Both the position numbers and the translations under genes were made by a program. Shown here one piece after another: positions 8,220 to 14,321 of a stretch of DNA of 17,843 nucleotides (position 1 is its first letter; each line of letters starts with the position of its first letter). Origin of the DNA: an uncultured Eubacteriales bacterium (GTDB taxonomy: Bacteria; Bacillota; Clostridia; Lachnospirales; Lachnospiraceae); contig USSL01000013.1 in NCBI GenBank assembly GCA_900557175.1, positions 1 through 17,843 on the forward strand. Reading direction: 5' to 3'. The notes beneath the pieces are model-generated. The model saw only the letters and a program-made list of their open reading frames with translations. It ran no database searches and had not been told where the DNA came from.

Positions 8220-8408
8220 ATGTCTGATTATCCGCAGATTCCAAAGGATCCGGCAATGCTTTTAAGCTTTGTCAACATGAAACTCCGGGACGAATACTCA
8301 AGCTTTGATGAAATGTGTAAAAGTTTGAACTTAAATCCAAGAGTTATTACAAGTACATTAAAATTCATCGAATACGAATATGACGAAGAATTAAATCAAT
8401 TCACATAA
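8220..8408 (+). CDS. DUF4250 small protein
   Basis: A 62-residue protein that I recognise as the DUF4250 family, widespread in Clostridia and of unknown function. The conserved start PKDPAMLLSFVNMKLRDEYSS and end YEYDEELNQF are both present. The middle (DEMCKSLNLNPRVITSTLKFIEY) reads like a small helical, possibly helix-turn-helix, fold, which is inference. The ATG follows AGGGAGG at good spacing. It is the only plus-strand gene in the window, with its own promoter, a 5' hairpin and a terminator shared with glmM. Confidence 0.9.
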   Translation: MSDYPQIPKDPAMLLSFVNMKLRDEYSSFDEMCKSLNLNPRVITSTLKFIEYEYDEELNQFT

Positions 8409-8434
8409 TTTTTTCCGGGAATTTACCATGTCAT

Positions 8435-8462
8435 AAAAAAAGCGGCCGAAGCCGCTTTTTTT
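8435..8462. terminator. bidirectional intrinsic terminator between DUF4250 and glmM
   Basis: AGCGGC (8441-8446) and GCCGCT (8451-8456) form a stem with loop CGAA. It is flanked by seven A on the left and seven T on the right, so it works as a terminator on both strands. The convergent genes end at 8408 (plus) and 8461 (minus), and the glmM stop codon lies in the T run. Confidence 0.93.
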
Positions 8463-9807
8463 ATCCGACAATATGTCCTTTTTCTTTAAGCACATCAACA
8501 ACCTGTGCCACATATTTTTCACAGATTGCCTCTGTCTTTGCTTCCACCATCACACGGATGACAGGTTCTGTACCGCTTTCTCTCACAAGAATACGTCCTG
8601 TGCTTCCAAGCGCCTCTGTCACTGCGTCAACAGCGCGCACAACATCTTCGTCGGCTCTTGCCGCAGGTTTATCCTTCACACGGACGTTTACAAGCTTCTG
8701 CGGATAAATCTCCACAGGCTTTACAAGCTCTGAAAGTGCCATCTTCTTTTCAATGATAACTTCCATCACCATAATCGCCGTCAAAATACCGTCGCCGGTT
8801 CTTGCATGTTTACTGAAAATAATATGGCCTGACTGCTCACCGCCGATCATATGTCCGTTATTCACCATATTTTCATAGACATACTTATCGCCGACCGCTG
8901 TCTTTTCATAGGCAATACCGGCCTCGTCAAGAGCAAGATAAAGTCCGAAATTTGACATCACAGTTGTGACAATTGTATTATTGGCGAGCGCACCGTTCTC
9001 TTTCATAAACTTTCCGCACACATACAAAATCAAATCGCCGTTAATCTCCCGACCTGTCTCGTCGACAGCGATACAGCGGTCTGCATCACCGTCAAAAGCA
9101 AAGCCGACATCCAGTCCGTTTTCAACAACAAACTTCTGTAAATCTTCAATGTGTGTCGAACCGCAGTTTGTATTAATGTTTGTTCCGTCCGGCTCAGAAT
9201 GAATCACATATGTTTTTGCACCGAGCGCATCAAAAACACTCTTTGCAATGGAGGACGCTGAACCGTTGGCACAGTCAAGTCCCACCTTTTTCCCTTTAAA
9301 AGAGTGTGTCGCAATCGAAATTAAATAACCAATATAGCGATTTCTTCCCATTGCATAATCCACAGTCCGTCCGATATCCGCACCTGTTGCTAAAGGAAGA
9401 TTGTCCTCGCCGCTGTCAATGTAAGCTTCGATTAAATTCTCAACCTCTGCCTCCATCTTATGTCCCTGGGCATTAATAATTTTCAATCCGTTATCATAAT
9501 AAGGGTTATGGCTCGCCGAAATCATGACACCACAGTCAAAGTTTTCCGTACGTACAACGTAGGAAACACTCGGTGTCGTCGTCACATGAAGCAGACAGGC
9601 ATTGGCGCCGCTTGCTGTAATTCCCGCCGCAAGCGCATATTCAAACATATAGCTTGAACGTCTTGTATCTTTTCCGATAACAATATTGGCCTGATGCTCC
9701 TTTCCGAAATAGTGACCTAAAAAGCGGCCGACCTTATATGCATGTTCTACAGTTAAATTGACATTGGCTTCGCCTCGAAAGCCGTCTGTTCCAAAATATT
9801 TTCCCAT
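8461..9807 (-). CDS. glmM: phosphoglucosamine mutase
   Basis: GlmM converts glucosamine-6-phosphate to glucosamine-1-phosphate for UDP-GlcNAc and peptidoglycan. The 448-residue protein has the N-terminal KYFGTDGFRG, the catalytic loop ISASHNP with phospho-acceptor Ser99, the metal loop FDGDADRC (Asp238, Asp240, Asp242), and the C-terminal phosphate-binding RESGTEP. The length is the usual one. The ATG at 9807 follows TTGGAG by eight bases. It lies 125 nt downstream of the C39 peptidase and may have its own promoter there. Confidence 0.97.
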   Translation of the reverse strand: MGKYFGTDGFRGEANVNLTVEHAYKVGRFLGHYFGKEHQANIVIGKDTRRSSYMFEYALAAGITASGANACLLHVTTTPSVSYVVRTENFDCGVMISASHNPYYDNGLKIINAQGHKMEAEVENLIEAYIDSGEDNLPLATGADIGRTVDYAMGRNRYIGYLISIATHSFKGKKVGLDCANGSASSIAKSVFDALGAKTYVIHSEPDGTNINTNCGSTHIEDLQKFVVENGLDVGFAFDGDADRCIAVDETGREINGDLILYVCGKFMKENGALANNTIVTTVMSNFGLYLALDEAGIAYEKTAVGDKYVYENMVNNGHMIGGEQSGHIIFSKHARTGDGILTAIMVMEVIIEKKMALSELVKPVEIYPQKLVNVRVKDKPAARADEDVVRAVDAVTEALGSTGRILVRESGTEPVIRVMVEAKTEAICEKYVAQVVDVLKEKGHIVG

Positions 9808-9860
9808 TTTTTCAACTCCAACAAAAGATTTTTAGGGGCAAAATTTTGTCCCGTACCATT

Positions 9861-9870
9861 AATATAGCAC
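9861..9870 (-). promoter_or_regulatory. possible extended -10 promoter for glmM
   Basis: On the minus strand GTGC is followed by TATATT, so a TGn-extended -10 element lies about 54 nt before the glmM ATG. There is no convincing -35 box at 17 nt upstream. Read-through from the lysA unit is the alternative, since no terminator is visible after the peptidase. Confidence 0.35.
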
Positions 9871-9932
9871 ACACTGCGCTCTTATGCACTATTTTTTTAT
9901 ACTTTTGTCTCTTTTTTTTGCACTTTTGTATT

Positions 9933-10562
9933 TTAACAGTCACAGCAGACAGCAACTGCCATACTTTTCTGGGCGCTGTGCCGTTTAACGACAAGCGCCC
10001 GCTCCCATCCGATAAGTCCATGATTTTCCCATGGATCATAAAAATAATATTTTTCTTCATCCGCGCCCGCAAGCACCATACAATGCTCATTGGATGTCCA
10101 TGTAAATTCGCTTCCATCCGAAAAAAGCCTCCATGACGGCCCAAAAACCGGCGGTTTCATATCAATACACGCCCAAAATACAACCGGCATCCCCACGTCC
10201 ACATATTTTTCAATAAGAATATCTACCGGCACACCGCTCACATCCACTGCCGAAAAGCTTTTTTCATAATCTTTAAAAACACGTTCAAAAGCCGATACAA
10301 TAACCGGCGCATAGCAGCCAAAAGCATTTTCATCGTAAGGACTTCCTGCAAACGCCACATACGGATCTGCCCCGTAAGTCACCCCATTCACACACTCAAA
10401 GGGCCGGCACGGAATATATTTTTCAATAAATTCATCCACCGAAATATCAATGCCAAGATGATTTAAGACCATCACCGCCGACACACTCTCACACCCTGTC
10501 GGCCAACGCCCGCTCTGATTCATGTAATTCATTTTTATTATTTTTTCTGTCATTTTCCCCAT
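9933..10562 (-). CDS. C39-like cysteine peptidase family protein
   Basis: A 209-residue protein of the C39-like papain-fold family (Peptidase_C39_2 type). The likely catalytic set is Cys24 in QSGRWPTGCESVSAVMVLNHLG, His160 in NEHCMVLAGAD, and Asp176 in YFYDPWENHG, in the normal order. There is no signal peptide or membrane segment, so it is probably cytoplasmic, unlike the C39 domains of bacteriocin exporters. It carries several extra cysteines, including a terminal CCDC. The ATG at 10562 follows GGAGG by six bases. It lies 87 nt after lysA and is likely in the same sigma-54-controlled unit. The substrate is unknown. Confidence 0.8.
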   Translation of the reverse strand: MGKMTEKIIKMNYMNQSGRWPTGCESVSAVMVLNHLGIDISVDEFIEKYIPCRPFECVNGVTYGADPYVAFAGSPYDENAFGCYAPVIVSAFERVFKDYEKSFSAVDVSGVPVDILIEKYVDVGMPVVFWACIDMKPPVFGPSWRLFSDGSEFTWTSNEHCMVLAGADEEKYYFYDPWENHGLIGWERALVVKRHSAQKSMAVAVCCDC

Positions 10563-10597
10563 ACAATACCTCCGTTTTGCCCGCCTTAAGCCGCTGC

Positions 10598-10647
10598 TTC
10601 ATCCACAGACATACTTAACCCCGGCATTCATTCACAGATATATTTAA
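10598..10647. repeat. two imperfect 21-bp direct repeats between lysA and the peptidase gene
   Basis: Units at 10598-10618 and 10627-10647 share 18 of 21 bases. The three differences are all C/T transitions, and the period is 29 nt. Together they occupy most of the 87-nt gap. I see no stem-loop terminator there. Confidence 0.7.
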
Positions 10648-10649
10648 GC

Positions 10650-11927
10650 TTATAATTCGTTCGCAAGCATATCTTCATAGCTTTGCCCTTTAACAACAAG
10701 TCTGTCACTGCCATCCTTTACAAAGACAACCGGCGGAATCGGATTTTTATTATAATTGCTTGCCATTGAATAACCGTAAGCGCCTGTTGAAAATACGGCA
10801 AGCACATCGCCGCCCTCAGGTTTTACGGTCTTCAAATCGCGGATAAGCACATCGCCGCTCTCACAGCATTTGCCGCAGATGGTCACCGTATCTTCTTTTT
10901 TCGCATCGGCTTTATTGGCAATGACTGCATCGTAAACTGCCTGATAAAGCGCAGGACGTATATTATCTGTCATACCGCCGTCCACCGAAACATATTTCCG
11001 GATTCCCGGAATTTCTTTAATACTGCCAATCGTATAGAGTGTTATACCTGCCTCACCGACAATGCTTCTGCCCGGCTCAATGACAACCGCAGGGCGTTTC
11101 ATATGCTCCGCCTCAAAAAACGTCTCAATTCTTTCCATCATCGGATTAAGAAAATAGCTGTACGGGCGTCTTTGCTCGTTTGTATACGTAATGCCAAAGC
11201 CGCCGCCCAGATTCAGCTCACGGACACTGCATCCGCATTCTGCTGTGACTTTCTTTACAATATTCAAAACAATGTCAAGCGCCTGAAGATGTGATTCGTT
11301 TGAAAACAATTGGGAACCGACATGAAAATGAAATCCTAAAAAGTCAACCCATTCTGACGCCTGCGCCTGTCTTACAAGCGGCAGAAGCACATCATCATCC
11401 AGCGGTATGCCAAACTTCGAATCTTTCTTACCTGTCACAATATAGTCATGCGAATCACTTTTAACCCCCGGCGTTACTCTGAACAAAATATTCATTTTTT
11501 TATTTTTAGCGGCACAAATTTCCTCAATTAAGGAAAGCTCCGACAAGCCGTCCACGATAATACGGCCGATACCATAATCGACAGCCATACAAAGTTCATC
11601 ATAAAGCTTATTATTGCCGTTAAATTCAATACATTCCGGCGCCATGCCTGCTTTTATTGCCGTATACAGCTCGCCGCCGGATACAACGTCAATGCACATC
11701 CCCTCACGCGCCGCAAGACGGCACATGGCAACGGTGCAAAAAGCTTTCGCCGCATAGGCAACTCTCGTATTCTCATATTTATTTAAAAAATCTCTCTTTA
11801 ACTCATCAAACCTTGAAACAATATCATTTTCCGAATAAACATAAAGCGGTGTTCCGTATTTTTTTGCCAGTGCCGTCGTATCACAGCCATCAAAATATAA
11901 TGTATGTTCTCTGATTTCTCTTATCAT
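10650..11927 (-). CDS. lysA: diaminopimelate decarboxylase
   Basis: LysA decarboxylates meso-diaminopimelate to lysine, using pyridoxal phosphate. The 425-residue protein has the PLP lysine Lys61 in VAYAAKAF, HFHVGSQ at 200-206, GGGFG at 241-245, EPGR at 284-287, CESGD with Cys355 and Glu356 at the partner active site, and GAYGYSMAS near 382-390. The open frame runs to a TTG at 11957, but AGGAGG followed by six T precedes the ATG at 11927, which fits the family N-terminus. The gap upstream contains a sigma-54 promoter in this orientation and no visible lysine riboswitch or T-box, so control seems to come from the adjacent activator. Confidence 0.96.
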   Translation of the reverse strand: MIREIREHTLYFDGCDTTALAKKYGTPLYVYSENDIVSRFDELKRDFLNKYENTRVAYAAKAFCTVAMCRLAAREGMCIDVVSGGELYTAIKAGMAPECIEFNGNNKLYDELCMAVDYGIGRIIVDGLSELSLIEEICAAKNKKMNILFRVTPGVKSDSHDYIVTGKKDSKFGIPLDDDVLLPLVRQAQASEWVDFLGFHFHVGSQLFSNESHLQALDIVLNIVKKVTAECGCSVRELNLGGGFGITYTNEQRRPYSYFLNPMMERIETFFEAEHMKRPAVVIEPGRSIVGEAGITLYTIGSIKEIPGIRKYVSVDGGMTDNIRPALYQAVYDAVIANKADAKKEDTVTICGKCCESGDVLIRDLKTVKPEGGDVLAVFSTGAYGYSMASNYNKNPIPPVVFVKDGSDRLVVKGQSYEDMLANEL

Positions 11928-11956
11928 AAAAAACCTCCTGAAATTGTATATTTGCA

Positions 11957-11986
11957 ATATATCGCGGCTCTTGGCCGGTAATATAT
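11957..11986 (-). promoter_or_regulatory. leader hairpin of the lysA transcript
   Basis: ATATAT arms (11957-11962 and 11981-11986) flank a CGGC/GCCG stem (11974-11977 with 11965-11968) closed by a 5-nt loop, with a small internal loop between the two stems. It lies between the predicted transcript start near 11994 and the ribosome site. A role is not evident. Confidence 0.35.
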
Positions 11987-12004
11987 ACTCCGCCCTTAAT
12001 ATCC

Positions 12005-12021
12005 AGCAATTATCATGCCAA
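12005..12021 (-). promoter_or_regulatory. sigma-54 (-24/-12) promoter for lysA
   Basis: The minus strand reads TTGGCATGATAATTGCT, which fits the sigma-54 consensus YTGGCACGRNNNTTGCW at every defined position but one (T for C at the seventh base, and still G-R after it). The invariant GG (12019-12018) and GC (12007-12006) are separated by exactly 10 nt. The predicted start is near 11994, about 67 nt before the lysA ATG. A sigma-54 activator gene ends 232 nt upstream. Confidence 0.88.
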
Positions 12022-12070
12022 CTTTTATATATTTCGAAGATTTTTTTATAATTTCAGGAGATTCTTTTGT

Positions 12071-12104
12071 TTTTTTGCTTTTCAATTCAGTTTTTTGCTT
12101 TTCA
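12071..12104. repeat. 14-bp direct repeat, possible activator site
   Basis: TTTTTTGCTTTTCA occurs identically at 12071-12084 and 12091-12104, with a period of 20 bp (about two helical turns), roughly 77-110 bp upstream of the predicted lysA start. The location suits an enhancer site. The T-rich composition makes chance similarity possible. Confidence 0.45.
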
Positions 12105-12200
12105 GCATCTGTTTTACAGCACCTTTTTGAAATATCACTGTACTTCTTCATCCGTCAGATGATTCCGTCTTTCTTTTTTCTATATTACGCTGCCAATTTT

Positions 12201-12218
12201 TCCGTTTTTTGATACGGA
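12201..12218. promoter_or_regulatory. 18-bp dyad, candidate upstream activating sequence
   Basis: TCCGT (12201-12205) and ACGGA (12214-12218) form perfect 5-bp arms around 8 nt, centred about 215 bp upstream of the predicted lysA start. Fis-type helix-turn-helix dimers of sigma-54 activators usually bind dyads of about this size and distance. That this is the site is inference. Confidence 0.45.
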
Positions 12219-12248
12219 CTCTTTCCATTTTTCCGATTTTTAGGAATT

Positions 12249-12277
12249 TTTGTCAGCTTTTCCGATTTTCTGACAAA
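12249..12277. repeat. 8-bp inverted repeat across the activator stop codon
   Basis: TTTGTCAG (12249-12256) and CTGACAAA (12270-12277) are perfect arms around 13 nt. The repeat covers the last codons and stop of the activator gene. On the minus strand it is followed by AATTCC rather than a T run, so it is a poor terminator. It could be a weak 3' hairpin or another protein site. Confidence 0.5.
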
Positions 12278-14259
12278 TGATACTTCTTTATCTTTTCATA
12301 AAGTACCGTCTTTGACACCTTTAATTCTTTCATCACTTCTTCCTTATTCCAGCGATATCTTTCAAGTGCCCGCTTTAAAATTGCCGCCTCCGCATATTCA
12401 AGCTGTTCCTTCAGCGTTCCCGATACTTCGCTGCCGCTTTGCACGGTGATATCCCGCGCCGGGGCGCACTCTGATCCTGCCGCATCTTCTATGCCGGCTG
12501 CACCGTCAGTTTCCATCGCCTGCGGCTCTATATAAATATGCTCTGCAAAAATAATATCTGTCTCACAGAGCGCCACAGCACGCTGCAAAACATTTTCAAG
12601 CTCTCTGACATTGCCCGGCCAGCTGTAATCCATCAGTTTTTTCTGTGCCTCACCGGAAAGCCGCTTTTCTCCGGTCTTAAAGTTCATACATATCTGCCTT
12701 AAAATCCGATGAATCATCAGTAATAAATCATCGCCCCGCTCACGAAGCGGCGGCAGATGAATCGGGAACACATTCAGCCTGTAATATAAATCCTGACGGA
12801 AAGTACCGTCTTTAACGGCCTGCCCCAAATCCTTGTTTGTCGCTGTGATCACACGGACATTGACCTTTGTCGGCCGCGATGAACCGACTCTGTAAATTGT
12901 CTTATTTTGAAGCACATATAAAAGCTTCACCTGAATTTCCAACGGCAGCTCGCCAATCTCATCAAGAAAAATCGTGCCGCCGTCCGCAGCTTCAAAATAA
13001 CCTTCCCGTCCCGAAGAAAGCGCACCGGTAAAAGCGCCGCCCACATAGCCAAACAGCTCGCTTTCCACAAGCGACGGCGCAAGCGCCGAACAGTTGACTT
13101 CCACATAAGGGCCCCCGCTGCCGCCGGCTTCATGAATCTGCCGGGCAAGTAGTGACTTTCCTGTACCGCTCTCACCAGTCAGCATTACATTAAACTGCTG
13201 TCTTGCCGCCTTATAGGCAAGATACTTAATCTCACTCATATAACTGCTGCAGCCCTCAAATGCCGAAAACAGTCCCTCCGGCACTGTCCGGTAGGCTTTT
13301 TCGCGCTTTTTAAAACGTGTTTCAATATCAAGCAAAAGCCTGTCTCTGTCTGCAAGCACATTTTCAAAGCTTGCAGCCTCGGAAAGTACAAGCCATACAC
13401 CATCGTTTGTTAAACTTCCATCCGTTTCCACAGTTCCATCAAATGCCGGGCTTTTCTCCGTTTCCGCGCTCTCGCTTGTTTCCGTTTTTTCGGAAACTGA
13501 TGGAAACACGGAAACTGCCGCAAGCCTCCGGTTTATATCAAAAAGTGTATTTTCGACAAAGGCTTTTTTCCCTGCCATCACTTCACGGACAGCTTCAAAA
13601 AGCCCCGGCGCCTCAAAAACTGCCGTCATTTTCCGTCCGCATATGTGCTGCTTTGTCCTTCCGGCCTTTTTTTCATAAAAACTGCCGCCTAAAAGCAGCT
13701 CGCCAATACTTTCCTTCCTTAGCGTATAACCCTTCGCCTCATAAAACTTCAGCTTTTTTGTTTTGCCGTCCACAACTGCCATATGACCGACCGCATAAAA
13801 ATAGGGCAGTACAAACCGGAGGCCATTGACGCAAACCGCCGTTTCCCGGCGTTTCGTATCAATCCATGTCCCCACCTGCACGCCCTCATAATTTTTCTCA
13901 AAGCCAAACGGCGCCATGCATAAATGCTCACGCACGTACTTGTATACCGGCATTCTGTCCTTTTTGTAAACGCCGACAGCCGTCAGCATATCTCCCGGCA
14001 TCAGCTTTGAATCTTTAATACCGATTAAAGCAAGCTGCTCTGCCCCCAAATTTCCATCATCACTGCCAAGGCCGCTGTCAGCAATCACAACAATATCCCC
14101 CGCTTCAATACGTCCGGCGTCGTGGCTGTATGGACAAAGCGTCACCGCCCCTGTCATTTCTTCAGCACAGCTATTCATACTTTCAATAACTTCATCCTTG
14201 TTTATAAAAACCAGTCCGCGAAAAAGCCTGTCCATCAGACGGTTCATTTCCTCATGCAT
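12253..14259 (-). CDS. sigma-54-dependent transcriptional activator (enhancer-binding protein)
   Basis: A 668-residue activator in three parts. Residues 1 to about 300 form a sensory region: a PAS-like start (FRGLVFINKDEVIESMNSCAEEMTG), then segments I do not recognise, including YEGVQVGTWIDTKRRETAVCVNGLRF, with cysteines at 31, 42, 114, 143 and 207. A charged, probably coiled-coil linker (about 300-323) leads to the AAA+ domain. There Walker A GESGTGKS is at 362-369, the sigma-54-contacting GAFTGA at 408-413, Walker B IFLDE at 430-434, FRQDLYYRL at 487-495 and GNVRELEN at 549-556. The Fis-type helix-turn-helix is at about 615-665. No response-regulator receiver domain is present, so it probably senses a ligand or redox state directly. 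The start is the ATG at 14259 after AGGAGG; a TTG at 14274 lies just 5' of that site. The likely target is lysA, next in line. Confidence 0.95.
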   Translation of the reverse strand: MHEEMNRLMDRLFRGLVFINKDEVIESMNSCAEEMTGAVTLCPYSHDAGRIEAGDIVVIADSGLGSDDGNLGAEQLALIGIKDSKLMPGDMLTAVGVYKKDRMPVYKYVREHLCMAPFGFEKNYEGVQVGTWIDTKRRETAVCVNGLRFVLPYFYAVGHMAVVDGKTKKLKFYEAKGYTLRKESIGELLLGGSFYEKKAGRTKQHICGRKMTAVFEAPGLFEAVREVMAGKKAFVENTLFDINRRLAAVSVFPSVSEKTETSESAETEKSPAFDGTVETDGSLTNDGVWLVLSEAASFENVLADRDRLLLDIETRFKKREKAYRTVPEGLFSAFEGCSSYMSEIKYLAYKAARQQFNVMLTGESGTGKSLLARQIHEAGGSGGPYVEVNCSALAPSLVESELFGYVGGAFTGALSSGREGYFEAADGGTIFLDEIGELPLEIQVKLLYVLQNKTIYRVGSSRPTKVNVRVITATNKDLGQAVKDGTFRQDLYYRLNVFPIHLPPLRERGDDLLLMIHRILRQICMNFKTGEKRLSGEAQKKLMDYSWPGNVRELENVLQRAVALCETDIIFAEHIYIEPQAMETDGAAGIEDAAGSECAPARDITVQSGSEVSGTLKEQLEYAEAAILKRALERYRWNKEEVMKELKVSKTVLYEKIKKYHLSENRKS

Positions 14260-14291
14260 GACTCTCCTCCTCAAAATGTCTGTCTGATTTC

Positions 14292-14320
14292 ATTATAAGT
14301 CTCACCGGTATTTTTATCAA
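14292..14320 (-). promoter_or_regulatory. sigma-A promoter for the activator gene
   Basis: On the minus strand TTGATA (14320-14315), a 17-nt spacer and a perfect TATAAT (14297-14292) place the transcript start near 14285, about 26 nt before the ATG. It lies directly after the stop of the secreted-protein gene, so the activator can be expressed independently of the genes upstream. Confidence 0.75.
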
Positions 14321-14321
14321 T

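Larger units (their letters stand above)
11928..12252. other. 325-bp AT-rich regulatory region upstream of lysA
   Basis: No credible gene lies here. Read towards lysA the region holds an inverted repeat at the end of the activator gene, a dyad at 12201-12218, a pair of direct repeats at 12071-12104, the sigma-54 promoter at 12005-12021 and a leader hairpin at 11957-11986. ATTTTTCCG occurs at 12196-12204 and 12227-12235, and CTTTTCCG at 12257-12264. Their spacings of 31 and 29 nt are close to three helical turns. Confidence 0.7.

Noticed and set aside
9812..10144. Minus-strand 110-codon frame overlapping the C39 peptidase gene
   Set aside because: It overlaps a gene with clear catalytic motifs in another frame and its low-complexity Lys-rich end comes from A-rich intergenic DNA.
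12015..12212. Plus-strand 65-codon open frame rich in Phe in the lysA upstream region
   Set aside because: It arises from T-rich DNA, has no ribosome site, and overlaps the sigma-54 promoter and repeats.
11928..12252. Lysine riboswitch or T-box upstream of lysA
   Set aside because: I looked for the conserved T-box GGTGG-type sequence and the lysine-riboswitch core and found neither. The sigma-54 start leaves only about 67 nt of leader.
13317..13829. Plus-strand 170-codon frame opposite the activator gene
   Set aside because: It is a shadow frame within a gene whose AAA+ and helix-turn-helix motifs are unmistakable.
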